A stretch of DNA of 64,000 nucleotides from Allolobophora icterica (Eukaryota; Annelida; Clitellata; Crassiclitellata; Lumbricidae): NCBI GenBank assembly GCA_963556255.1, contig OY744608.1, positions 5,303,517 through 5,367,516 on the forward strand, in the 5' to 3' direction. How positions within the stretch are numbered: position 1 is the first letter of the stretch; each line of letters opens with the position of its first letter. A program made the translations under genes and the position numbers. This document shows positions 12,044 through 23,193 of the stretch, in pieces. The notes beneath the pieces were generated by a model, which searched no databases, was not told where the DNA came from, and saw only the letters and a list, made by a program, of their open reading frames with translations.

Positions 12044-13349
12044 TTTATTTCATAAAAAGCCAGAGCTATTGGCATCGCAAAAACTATTAGAACATTTTTT
12101 ATCATAAATAGACTTTGGTTGGTATTTGTCACTCCAAGACGTGATCTCGTAATCTGGATTTCCTTATACCTACAGTATAGGGTTCTAAATATTGTTTATC
12201 TGTATTACAATTGGACAAATAGATTTATAAAGATGACCTCTACTATCATTAACATATTCTAATTGCCATTTCCTTGCAATAAAAAGTTCTATTAAAGTGA
12301 AAATTTCCTGAAATTCAAGATAATTAGTAGAATTTGTGCCATCAATACTTAGAGCTTCTTTAGCGAAAGCATGTGCTATATCGTTGCTACTACATATTAT
12401 TATGTTTTTGCTACTATTCTCTGCTCTATTCAAAAAGCTGTTTTGGACTGGATCCAACATCTAACCGAACAGATATAATTATTATCCCAGATACACGCTT
12501 CTAATGAGCAAATAGTTATTCGAACATCGTGTTCTATGCTTATATATAGCAATGGTTGGTAATGTTTTAAAGGTGTTAAGAGATAGCGCTCTTACCAATC
12601 GATTACAGTACCCACAATCAGCTATCCCACTAGGAGTCGTCCAAAAAATACTTCCGGTGCATGCAAAAAGCCGCTGTTTACAAGAATAATAATATTGGAA
12701 GCGTGGGTTTTACAGGTAATCGATGGTTTCGGATCTCAGTGCTTAGTAGATGTTTTTGAATAGCATGCTGGGTATATAGTTTCTTGCATTTCTATCTAGG
12801 GGTAAGGTTATATAAATTGTAACTGTTAACTTTTGAGGAGGGGAAATCCCACGGAGTGCGTGCGTCTCGTTGCATAGTATAGCACTCATTAGTGCGTCGT
12901 ATGCTTTACTAGCTGGGGTGCTTTAATGCTCCTGTGACGAGCAAAAGGGCTCTATACATTTTTAGAATTCAAAAGCTGAAGTTTAAGTTTAAAGGGGTTC
13001 ATACGTATAGATAATAAGAATCACAGCGAGTTTAAGTTGATTATTAAGGTAAAATAAGAGCGGTTTCAGCGGCCACGGAAGCCATATGACATCGTTGAAC
13101 ACTGTTTACTATTACTACTACCTACGGCGTGTCTTCTTGAACACCTTTAAAACGTATTTAATCGCCGCAATATTATTTATAAAAATGGTTCCAGTGCCTA
13201 CTGTTAAAATTTTAAGAGGCTTGCCTGACATTCTTTGAGTCATCGGCCCTAACGGCCACACGCTGCCCCTAGTCTGTTCCCTGCTCTATAATATTATTGA
13301 TAAAACTGTTCAAAAAGAAAATCCGGTGAGAACTGTTAAAAGCATTCTC
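12044..13349. other. AT-rich noncoding DNA with repeat fragments
   Basis: No gene. Contains a minus-strand promoter-like module at 12541-12577 preceded by GATTGGTAAGAGCGCT, a segment at about 12590-12660 matching 43490-43560, and a plus-strand module at 13140-13182. Confidence 0.5.
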
Positions 13350-13594
13350 TCGAAGTCAACGGTCATTGTTATAATAAGGTGTCGTTTTAAATGTGGATTC
13401 TGAGTTGTTCTTGCTATTACAGCCTGGCTTGTCTTGTCTACAACCGCCCTCGATCTGAGGATTGGCCGTACAATAGACAATTTTACTCCATGCACTTCCC
13501 TTTCTTGTCTCACACAATACACGGCCGAATTATGTTCCAGTCCACGACTTTGTGTCATCAAAACATTTCATTTTAGTTATTCCTTGAACGTTTG

Positions 13595-15091
13595 TAAGTA
13601 AGTAAGTAAGTAAGTATATCCTTTATTAATCCAACTGCTAACCGCATTTTGGTTTACACATGCATATCACGTCCAGATTAAAGTACTAAGGCCTATATTC
13701 CGGTGAAAATCATCCTAATTATGAAAGATTTACGAGCTAGACTGTCAGCAGTCGGGAGAACCCGATTATGAACACGGGGTCGCAAAGTATAACCCGTATG
13801 CTTAACAGGAGGTAATAGCACATGAAGCACATGTGTAGGACATGTAAGGACGGTCGTGAAAAGTTTAGAATCAGCAGTACGGATCAATTGTTCGAATCTA
13901 GGGTAGTCCACAGGAAGATAACCAGCTTTAATCAGTCTCCTAAATATTGCCTGTAGTCTCTCACGTCCCCTCTGCCCCACATAACCCCACCAAGCGGACG
14001 CAGCGTACGTCATCCTCGCCACTGTGGTAGCTGTCACCACATCGTACATTGAGGGGCCAAGTAGTCCATGAGTAGTTAGGATCCGTAATGCATACATTGA
14101 TTGTCTTGCACCAGTGCATAGATTGTCAACATGCACGTCAAAGCAGAAGTCATCGGAGAGCGTGACACCCAAGATCTTCATGATTCTGACTCTGGAAAGA
14201 CCAGGAATCTCCATCGGCTGGTTTTCATTCAGTTTTCTTCTCGGCTTACGGACAACCATTTCCTGGGTCTTTGCTTGGTTAAGCTTCAGATTACATCTCG
14301 CAGCCCAGATCTCGATGTGCCTGATTTCCGAGTTTATCAGGTTGCTATTGGCAGCAGGAACCAGGAGATAGGTATCGTCAGCGTACTTGAGTATCCGGTT
14401 AGTTGGATGTTTAGGTTTAAGTTTGGATATTGCTGTTAGGAACAGTATCGGACCAGTTCCTGATCCCTGGACAATACTGCAGTTGATTTCAATCGCCGCA
14501 GAGGTAATTCCTTTAAACTTAGTGCAATGTTGTCGTTGGTGGAGGGCCGCAATGATCCAATTGTAAGCAACGTCGGGAATCGGTAAGTCCGCCATCTGTT
14601 CAGCCAGATAGTCGTGCCTCACCGTATCAAATGCTTTTGAAAAATCCAGCGCTATCAGATGTACATAGGGGCTGGATGTCAGCATTTCAGTGAGTTGGTG
14701 CGTTAATGAAGTAAGTGCGGCAGTAGTAGACCCGGTGGGCCGAAACGCATATTGATCTTGAAAGTCGCGGTTGTTCTGTTCGTACGTCAACATCGGATAG
14801 AAATACTTGCGCACCACGATCCGCTCAAGTATACGACAGAGGACTGAAGTGATTGAGATTGGCCTGTAATCGGCCTCCGTCTTCGGGCGGGAAACCTTTG
14901 GGACAGGAGTGATGCAACTAATCTTCCACTGAGGAGGAATATACGCTGCTCCAATGGAAAGGTTGAAGAGAGCCGCGATAGGCTGTGCCATAGCCGCAGC
15001 GGTTCTACTTAATAGCCAAGGTGGCACTCCGTCAGGTCCAGCTGAGGTCCTTCCGGTAGCCTCCAGCATGCGGAAGACAGAGTATTCAATG
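13595..15091 (-). mobile_element. 5'-truncated LINE with (CTTA)n tail
   Basis: The insert is bounded by ACGTTTG at 13588-13594 and 15092-15098. On the minus strand it starts inside the RT ORF and ends in a (CTTA)5 tail. The paralogous empty region is about 31600-31700. A related 3' end with the same tail type lies on the plus strand at 34645-34906. Confidence 0.8.
13693..15090 (-). CDS. LINE reverse transcriptase, partial (about 465 aa)
   Basis: Open frame encoding the RT fingers-palm-thumb and C-terminal region of a non-LTR retrotransposon. Recognisable blocks: TSAGPDGVPPWLL, ITPVPKVSRPKTEADYRPIS, ALDFSKAFDTVRHDYL (first catalytic Asp), QGSGTGPILF, LKYADDTYLLVP (catalytic YADD), KILGVTLSDDF, then a C-terminal TLRPRVHNRVLP segment. 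The frame stays open a little further upstream, but that part is flanking DNA and has no ATG. Endonuclease and N-terminal RT are missing, so it cannot retrotranspose. The uninterrupted frame argues for recent insertion. GSGTGP replaces the more common GSxLGP. Confidence 0.85.
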   Translation of the reverse strand: MEYSVFRMLEATGRTSAGPDGVPPWLLSRTAAAMAQPIAALFNLSIGAAYIPPQWKISCITPVPKVSRPKTEADYRPISITSVLCRILERIVVRKYFYPMLTYEQNNRDFQDQYAFRPTGSTTAALTSLTHQLTEMLTSSPYVHLIALDFSKAFDTVRHDYLAEQMADLPIPDVAYNWIIAALHQRQHCTKFKGITSAAIEINCSIVQGSGTGPILFLTAISKLKPKHPTNRILKYADDTYLLVPAANSNLINSEIRHIEIWAARCNLKLNQAKTQEMVVRKPRRKLNENQPMEIPGLSRVRIMKILGVTLSDDFCFDVHVDNLCTGARQSMYALRILTTHGLLGPSMYDVVTATTVARMTYAASAWWGYVGQRGRERLQAIFRRLIKAGYLPVDYPRFEQLIRTADSKLFTTVLTCPTHVLHVLLPPVKHTGYTLRPRVHNRVLPTADSLARKSFIIRMIFTGI

Positions 15092-16046
15092 ACGTTTGCT
15101 TTGGATAATTTCCACACTTCCGCAGCACATTCCCGAAATATGAAAGGTTCACATGCTTCATAATCTTGATAGAATAAAGGAACAAACGAGGTTAATGGTT
15201 AAAGTTAAACACCTTAATAATGCTATCATCTAACGCTATATATAAAATATTTTCACTTACCTCTTGTCTTTTAGCCATCTTTTCCTTTATCTGGTGTTCC
15301 CTGAAACAAAATTGAGAGTTAAAACCTTGGAACTTATATATTAAGGTGGTAAATGCTTGGGGACGTAGGTCCAACGGACAACTCTCTTTGGATCCGACAC
15401 TGAAAGAGTAACTTTGAAAGATAGTTCATTGTCTTCAGGTAATCAACCTCATTTCGTTGCACCTTTGCTGGTGAAATAAGTGGTTTTTCGAAGGGATGAA
15501 GGTACGACTGTACACTAAGTCAGAAGCCGGTTCCCGCGTTTCTATGTACGGTACACTTGTTCTCAATACGGATATTAAATATGTTATGAATGTAGGCCCT
15601 ATATGTATATAAACAGAGGACTTGTAACAGTAGGTTTTGTTTATTTGTGAGAAATTTTGAAATTTACGGCGAATGATTGCATTCAGGATGGGATCTACCA
15701 TCTGACTTTAAATCTTGAATGCGCCGTAAATAGAACTAGTTCAACATCAAATGAACCTAATTCAGTCCATCGGTTCATTAGTAATTAATAATCAATAATT
15801 GTGGCAACGAAGGCCTTTGACGTCGACAGAACTTTTCTGCTGCAAGCCAATCCAGTTAAATTCTGCATTTCAGTTGCTTTCATTTATTAGACAGGCTAAA
15901 CAGTAAAAGCAGACTTAATCTCTTGATTGAGCCGTGATTGAACTGGTTTTAACATCAACTTTAAGTTACCATGAACATCAAGGTAGCAAATGATACTGGA
16001 CTTTGTCTTCGGAGAGTTCACTTACGAGTTCTTGACTTCTATTATT

Positions 16047-16141
16047 AACCCCTTTAGCGTGGATCCCGAGTATACTCGGGCTGTGGAATCCGTTCCCATA
16101 GCGTGGATCCCGAGTTAACTCGGGCAAGGATGGAACTCACC
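16047..16141. repeat. Palindrome-bearing repeat, possible piggyBac-type end
   Basis: TTAACCC is followed by two perfect 16-bp palindromes, CCCGAGTATACTCGGG (16064-16079) and CCCGAGTTAACTCGGG (16109-16124), each after GCGTGGAT. An imperfect third copy follows the hAT insertion at about 16650-16666. TTAA plus CCC resembles a piggyBac left end, but no matching right end was found. Confidence 0.4.
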
Positions 16142-16627
16142 CAGGCCCGGCTCAAGACATTTGGCGGCCCTGGGCAAATCGACAAATCGGCGGCCCTAAG
16201 CACAAAAAAAGTTTTTTTTTTAGTCATTCACCTCTTTTTACAAATAATAATAGTAAATATTTTTTAGAAAATTGGAAAATTTGCGGCTTTGGCGGCCCTG
16301 GGCAAATCGGCAAATCGGCAGCCCTAAGCACAAAAACAGTTGATGACCTTCTTTTTTTTTTTAGTCATTCACCTCTTTTTACAAATAATAATAGTAAATA
16401 TTTTTTAGAAAATTGGAAAATTTGCGGCTTTGGCGGCCCTGGGCAAATCGGCAAATCGGCAGCCCTAAGCACAAAAACAGTTGATGACCTTCTTTTTTTT
16501 TAGTCATTCACCTCTTTTTTACAAAAAATAATAGTAAATATTTTAAGAAAATTGGAAAATTGGCGGCCCCTGAAAATCGGCGGCCCTGGGCGGCTGCCCA
16601 CTTGCCCATATGGACGAACCGGGCCTG
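16142..16627. mobile_element. hAT-like MITE with internal tandem repeats (486 bp)
   Basis: The 8-bp target duplication AACTCACC lies at 16134-16141 and 16628-16635. Termini are CAGGCCCGGCTC (left) and CAGGCCCGGTTC (right, reverse complement). The interior is three tandem copies of a unit of about 120-145 bp containing GGCGGCCCTGGGCAAATCGG and TTAGTCATTCACCTC. No ORF. Ends and target length fit hAT. Confidence 0.85.
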
Positions 16628-16763
16628 AACTCACCCCCAGTAGGCGTGGAGCCCGTATAAACTCGGGATAACGTTAGAAGGTCATGTCTGTTGTGCAGAG
16701 GGTGTCTTAGTACATGCTGTAGCAGCCCTGGGGTAACTTTGGCCTAGTCACGTGGTCACAATC

Positions 16764-16972
16764 CAGAAGTTTCGCCTATGTTGGCCCCTCTGCTTGGAAC
16801 TGTCTCCCCTTTTTTCTCCGCCAAGAGCTTCTTGCCCTCTCTCCTCTCCAGTTCCGTAGACGCCTGAAAACTTTCCTTTTTGCCGGTGCCGGCATTGATG
16901 CGGGTTGAAAGCGCCGCTGATTTGAGTGGCGCTATATAAGTTTTCGGTTACAATTACAATTACAATTACACT
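16764..16972 (+). pseudogene. CR1/L2-like LINE 3' end with ATTACA tail
   Basis: Codes in broken frames for an AYVGPSAWNCLP-like then RRLKTFLFAG-like segment, the usual CR1/L2 RT C-terminus, followed by GTGGCGCTATATAAG and (TTACAA)n. 5'-truncated copy. Confidence 0.65.
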
Positions 16973-17777
16973 GGTGACCACTAGCCGGCCGTCGTCGTGG
17001 CCGTATTTTAGGTCACAAATTTGCTCCACGGAGTGATGGTGACCAATTCCCTCCGCCTTTCCCTTCTCCTCTCTCCTCTTCTTCCTCTTTCTGAAACGTG
17101 TGCGAAAACTTGTTTCATCTGCCAAATCTGCATACTTAACTAATTTAATCCCTGAAAGTTCTACATCACCCAAAACTCTTTAACGTTCAGGATGGGCCAT
17201 ATATAGATATACGTTCTAACTTTCTAGATACAAAATAGATCTAGTTTAACATCAACTAGGCCTATAAGTTACCATGAACATCACGATAGCAAATGATGTA
17301 CTGGAACTTGTCTTCAGGCAGTTCGCGTACGAGATGCCGACTTCTATGTCAGCGCCACCTATTCCCTATCAACTGTGCATAATATGTTGCAAATACTTCT
17401 ATTTCAGTCCATCAATTCCTTAATATTTACGATATTATCTTATGGCAACAAAGCCCTCTGACGTCGACAGAAATTGGCTTCAACAGGTCATAGTTAAATT
17501 CTACGTTTCGGCTTCTCTTATTTATAGGACAATGTTCTAACTTAAAAAAGGTGTTTACTGTATAATTTTCTCCAATAGTTGGTATATTTATTTATGTCCA
17601 TCCTCCTCCTCTTCCTGCTCCTCTTCCCCGCAACGTCGACGTCACGCCCTGTATCCGATCGTCACTTTACACGTCATCAAACTGTAAACTATCTCGTAAC
17701 ATACAGCTCTAAATCTGTTAGACTGCAATGTTAAACGCCCTTTTGAGGTTCTTAAAATGTGCTTACAATTATCTAGA

Positions 17778-17805
17778 TACATACATACATAAATAAATAC
17801 ATACA

Positions 17806-17839
<34 letters not shown>

Positions 17840-18015
17840 CATACATACATACATACATGCATACATACATGCATACATACATACATACATACATACATAC
17901 ATACATACATACATACATACATACATACATACATACATACATACATACATACATACATACATACATGCACAAATACATACATACATAAACACATATACAT
18001 AAATACACACGTACA
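17778..18015 (+). repeat. (CATA)n microsatellite, copy B
   Basis: Tetranucleotide tract homologous to 4483-4785. The overlapping Met-Tyr-Val-Cys ORFs are artefacts. Confidence 0.9.
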
Positions 18016-18394
18016 TATAATGATCCATGCATTACAAATTAGGCCTACGCTGTTTAGCAAATATCATAAATCTTTGCAGCGTGAAATGCAGAGAAGATAC
18101 AAAAATCGACTTTCATTTTCCAAAGTTATGTATGTTTTCACTTATGTAAATGTGATTAGTAAGTTCTATCGCGCCGGTGTCTAATGACAACAGCGCAAGA
18201 GAACCAAGCCGTGAGGAGATCAATGTCAAGAAGAAATCGGTGTCAGAATCGTTATCAGTATTACTACTTTGACATCAGTACTCAATGGATAGAAGGATTA
18301 AGAACACCCTTTCATTAAAGCTATTGTCCTCATCTTTAATGGCGAACATGCGGTAAGTGATAGATAGTTCTGTAAATAGTTAGGACCTACGAAG

Positions 18395-18745
18395 AAAAAG
18401 AAGAAGACGAAGAAGAAGAAGTGGAGGAGGAAAGATAAGAAAACAAGAAGAAGAGCAGTCACTTAAGCAATTAAGCAAGACTGAAAGATCCCAATGGGTA
18501 TGACGAGCAAGTGACTTCACTTTCTCAGCCTCAGCAAATGAGGCAGGTTGCCAGCCCTCTCCCTCGCCGTCTCATCTTGTCGCCGACATCGCGTGGCCTG
18601 TGTACCCATTAGACCTATATCTGAACTGGTTACGGCGCAGGCGAAGCGAAATCTAGAATAAATATCTGCCCTGGCATGAATTTGAACCCCCGACCTTTCG
18701 ATAGACAGTCCAGCAGGTAACCACTGGACCATCCTGAGCCATCGG
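18395..18745 (-). mobile_element. tRNA-derived SINE
   Basis: On the minus strand a Pol III A box TGGTCCAGTGG (18721-18731) is followed by a B box like GGGGTTCAAATTC (18678-18690), then a tRNA-unrelated body and a CTT-rich simple region toward 18395. A 71-aa ORF across it is not a gene. It is absent from SD1 copy A. Confidence 0.65.
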
Positions 18746-18799
18746 CCTCCTTAACTTGAGTCTAAAGGCAATGAACCGCAGCAAGACAGTGATACAAAA

Positions 18800-19195
18800 A
18801 AAGTCCATACCAACGCTTTGTAAACTAGCAGCCCAAGTATCTCCACGAACTCCTCACCATCCAGCCAGCCCCTCACTAGTCGATCCTCCTCCTATCTCAG
18901 TCTTTCCCTACTTCCAGTCACCTCAAGTCCTCCAACCGAGCCTTCTACCACACTGCACCTCGACTGTAGAACGATTTCCCGCCTGAATTCCGCAAATTTT
19001 CGACTCCTCCATCTATGATGTCACTAACCCTCCACCACCTGGTTCAGGTCTTCTATCTATCACCCTTCAGGCAATCCACTCAGAATTGAAGTCTCACCTC
19101 CTCAAGAATTCCTACCATGGCCCATCCGATCCTTCGTCTTCCACTGATCCTCAACTTAAACGAAACCCACCTTAACAGCTTCTCTGTCTCCTTCT
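18800..19195 (+). pseudogene. CR1/L2-like LINE RT C-terminal remnant, copy B
   Basis: SD1 partner of the remnant at 5780-6180, with the same disrupted C-terminal segment followed by GGCTAACTCTAAGGCTAAC-type sequence and a GACA tract at about 19285-19420. Confidence 0.6.
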
Positions 19196-19282
19196 CTCGC
19201 AGTTTACCATTACTGTTATACTAGAGTTAGCTTATCGTAGAAAGATGGGCTAACTCTAAGGCTAACTGCTTGTCAGTAGATC

Positions 19283-19347
<65 letters not shown>

Positions 19348-19672
19348 ATTTGACAGACAGACAGAGACAGACAGACAGAGACTGACTGGCAGACAGGCAG
19401 ACAGACAGACAGAGATGAGCTGTTACGAAAGGTTTTGTTTATTTAAGAGAAATTTAGAAATTTACGGCGTCGGGTTTCATGGATCAAGGAAAGTGTTGGA
19501 AATAATTGATTAAATCCAGGATGGGCCATATAATCTTTAAAGGTTGAATGCGCCGTATATAGAGCTAGTTTAACATCAGAGAAGCCTAATTCAGTCCATC
19601 CGTTCATAAATAATTAATAATCAATAATTACTAAGTACTAATTAATTAATTAACTATTAATAAATTCATAGT

Positions 19673-22568
19673 CATGATACCTTATGGCAACGAAGGCCTT
19701 TGACGCCGACGGTAATTATAAGTCCCAATACAACAAATCCAATGAGTTCAACTTAATTATAAAGCATTTTCAGTTGCTTCTAGTTATTTGGGAGAATAAA
19801 GCTTAAACCAGGTGTTTAAAAGACTGCTCTTCACTTGGTATGTATTGTTAATAAGCACGTTTACAGTACGACAATCAGAATACTCTTCGTGGTTTCTATG
19901 TTGATAACAAGGCCGTAACTTTGCTCCACAAAGCGATGGTGACCGATCCCTCCTCCCTCCCTCCCTTCTCATCTCACTGTTCTTCCTCTTTCGCAAAAGT
20001 GTGCGAAAACTTCTTTCATCTGCCAAATCTGCAGAGTTCATTTATTTTAGGCCTACGAGATGTTAACTAAGAGAGTTGACTTCTATGTCATCGCCATCTA
20101 TACCTATAAACTGCACAATATGTTGCATATAGGATTTATGCAGTCTATCGCTTCATTAATAGGTTCTAATTAATAATTAATATTTAATAAATAATACTTG
20201 ATAATTAACAATTAGTAATTAATTGTAGTAACGATATCGTTCTACAACGAAGGCCTCTGAGTTAACGGAATTTGAATTCCAGTAAAATATCTCGAACATT
20301 ATTCTACTTTACGGTTGCTTTCATTCATAGGAAAGTTTAAGACTTAAAAGAGGTGTTTAAGAGATCGCTCTTCAGTTGGCATATATTGTTAATAATCACG
20401 GTTAGAATACGCCAATCAGCATACTCTTAATCGTTTCTATGTTGTTATCAAGGGCGTTACTTTGCTCCACAGAGTGATGGTGACCAATCCCTTCCCCCTG
20501 TCTTCTCCTCTCACTCCTATCTCGTTCCGCAAACGTATGCGAAAACTTGTTTCCTCTGCCAAATCTGCATACTTAAATAATTTAATCGCTAAAAGTTCTA
20601 CACCAGCAAAAAGCTTTTTAACATTGAAGATGGGCCATATATAGATCCACGTTCTCACTTTTTAAATACAGCATAAGCCATGTGTAATAGAACTAGTTTA
20701 ACATCAACTATAAGTTAGCATGAACATCAAGATAGCAAATGATACTGGAACTTGCCTTCAGAGAGTTCACTTACGAAATGTTCACTAAGACAGATTACTT
20801 CTATGTCAGCGCCGCCTGTTGCCTATTTAACTTTGCATATTATGTTGCAAATGGGTCTAATTTCTAATTCCCTCCATCAGTTTTCTAAGACTCATTGCTG
20901 ATATTAACGATACTTTTTGGCTACAAGGGCTTTTGACGTCCACACAAATTGGGTTAAACCGCTCATATAGTTAAATTCTACGTTGAATTTGCTTCTATTT
21001 ATATGGCATATTTAAACCTTAAAACAGGTATTTAAGAGACTGCTCATCAGTAACTTGGTATATGTTATTGTTAATGAATATGGTTACAGTAAAATCAGCG
21101 TTTCTATGTTATTACCAAGGCTTAGCTGTGCGCCACAAAGTAGTGGTGACTAATTCCCTTCTCCCACCCTCCCTCCCTCCCTCCTCCTCCTCCTCCTCCT
21201 CCTCGTCCTCCTCCTTCTCCTCATTCTCTTCCTCCTCCTCCTCCTCCTCCTCCTCTTCCCCTAAATACGAATTTAATATGGTTGTCCGATCGGATATTAC
21301 ATTGCAGCAAAAGTATCACCAGAAAATAGTTTCCAAATTGTCGCTTTGTAATTGTAATTGTAATCGAAAATTTATATAGCGCCTCTCAATTTTACAGAAA
21401 CTATCAAAGGAGCTCCTATGCTGCACTAAACTATGTCGAAGTTCGTCAGAATAAAGGACTGTATCAACAAGGAAGTTTGAAGTTTACCATTACGGATATG
21501 CTAGAGTAAGAGGAGAGGACAGGAGAGGAGATAGCTTTCTGCCGATTTTACGTATTTCATGGATCAGAGTATGTATTTGAAATGACTTATTAAACTCAGG
21601 ATGGACCACATAAGATACGTTCTGACTTTTAATAAAATCCAGGACGGGTAATATATTGAACTGGTTTTAACATCAACTATAAGTTAGCATGAACATAAAG
21701 ATAACAAATGATACTGGAACTTGTCTTCAGAGAGTTCACTTGCAAGATGTTCATTAAAATACTTGACTTTTATGTCAGCGCTGCCTATTGCCTATTTAAC
21801 TATGCAAATTATGTTGCAAATAAGCCTAATTAAGTCCATCAGTTCATTAAGACTCATATTTGATATTAACGATATCTTATGATAATAAATGCCTCTGGCG
21901 TAGAGCTAAATCCGTTCCAACATGTACATCAGTTTAATTCTGTTTTAGTTGCTTTATTTATAACTCTTAAAGGAGGTGTATAAGAGTGCTCTTCAGTTGG
22001 TAGGCCTATAATTATTATTGTTAATCACGGTTACAGTGTGCCAAATCATCGTTACAATGTTGTTATCAAGAGGGTAATGTTGCTTCACAAACTCATGGTA
22101 ACCAATCCCCTCTTCCCTCCCTTCTGCCTACCCTCTCCTTCTTCCTCTCCTCCCCTACATACGAATTTAGTGTGCTTTGTCCATCACTTGAAGGTCAATT
22201 GCAAATAACAAGTTGCATGTTTACGTTCTGTTGCCCAAATGCTCATATGCTGACGACACTGAGACCAAGGAACTAAACAACAGTCACTCGTGGATCAGTC
22301 AACGAAACTTTAGAGATAATGATGGCGTGTGGCAAAACACGACATTATTTGAATGGCTTTAAGAGGAGAGAATACATGGATGTGTTAATTCATACGCATC
22401 TTTTAACAAAACACGAGGGATAAAATTAATCTTAAAAAATGTTCGGCAGCCATTATTGGCTCCAAAGACTCAATTCAGGACGGGGCGAGAACGTCACAAT
22501 ACAAACTTGCTTGTATCGTTAGAAAAGTTTCCTAATTGCAGCTGTGTAATTGTAATTGTAACTATCAA
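19673..22568 (-). repeat. Degenerate tandem 0.55-0.95-kb units in SD1 copy B
   Basis: Unit starts near 19673, 20228, 20903 and 21867, matching those of copy A. Minus-strand promoter-like boxes followed by the 42-nt box recur in each. A (TCC)n tract at about 21170-21262 expands one TC-rich segment. No genes. Confidence 0.75.
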
Positions 22569-22574
22569 AGAAAA

Positions 22575-23193
22575 AAAATCGTTGGTTGTGACTTATCTGG
22601 CTTGATTGCAAAGTCATTGTAAAAAGAGGACAAGCAGACGTAGAGTTTGAGAATAGCCCTCCTGCTTTACCTAGGCTTAAGACTGGCACCATCTAAAACG
22701 ACAGTGGCAGAGTAATTTCTACGTATAAACGATAATTACATAATTCTATCACTGGAACGCGTTATGTTCATTGTTTTACGCAGTGCTTTTTTCTACCGGA
22801 ACGTTCCGAAACGGCGTCCCGTGACCCTTTTCAGCTATTAAGAAATAATTTAGATATTTTTATAAAAGAATAAATTATTTATTTTAATCTAATCTGACGT
22901 CAAGCATTTCTTGGGGAGGGTCTCATCGAGCCCCTTCCCAAACGCCACCCCCGTTTTTTCGGACTTCGCCCTCGATTTATCCCTTCCATAATTGTGCACT
23001 TCCGGAACTTTTTCTAGAAAAAAGCACTGGTTTTACGACATCTTGTAACTGCCAACGCCATTGACGGCGACACTATTCACGAACGTAAAATCTCCGCAAA
23101 GTGCATCTTTATATATTTTGCTGAATAGCGTTTTAAAGGTGTTTAAATGGACTTCATTATGATTAGACAATGCAGTACAAACATACGGTATAT
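22575..23193 (+). repeat. Duplicated block SD3, copy 1
   Basis: Matches 25795-26142 (continuing after the RTE insertion at 29315-29640) and 35870-36541: GTTGGTTGTGACTTATCTGG, AGTTTGAGAAT, GACTGGCACCATC, the conserved 42-nt box (minus), TATA and a promoter-like box (minus, 23111-23142). Interrupted by a hAT MITE at 22781 and by the insertion starting at 23194. Confidence 0.75.
22781..23029. mobile_element. hAT-like MITE (249 bp)
   Basis: Perfect 15-bp terminal inverted repeats CAGTGCTTTTTTCTA and 8-bp target duplications GTTTTACG at 22773-22780 and 23030-23037. Paralogous empty sites: about 26000 and 36080. A 12-bp palindrome CGGAACGTTCCG sits near the left end. No ORF. All hallmarks fit a non-autonomous hAT element. 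Confidence 0.9.

Larger units (their letters stand above)
13350..17630 (+). repeat. Segmental duplication SD2, copy C
   Basis: Matches 31378-34200 in the same orientation: a GAGGATTGGCCGTAC segment, CTTCCGCAGCAC, GTAGGTCCAACGGAC, TAAGTCAGAAGCCGGTTCCC, then 0.7-kb units. Copy C is interrupted by the LINE at 13595-15091, the hAT element at 16142-16627 and a LINE end at about 16764-16972. Confidence 0.75.
17631..22568 (+). repeat. Segmental duplication SD1, copy B
   Basis: Partner of 4337-10250, same orientation, about 12-13 kb away. It lacks the 685-bp hAT insertion and the 850-bp microsatellite. Its own difference is about 620 bp at 18125-18745 containing a SINE, where copy A has about 170 bp of other sequence. 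The right end switches abruptly into a different repeat block at about 22569. Confidence 0.85.

Noticed and set aside
18660..18735. Candidate functional tRNA gene on the minus strand
   Set aside because: A and B boxes are present but acceptor stem pairing and a CCA-adjacent end are not; it fits a SINE head.
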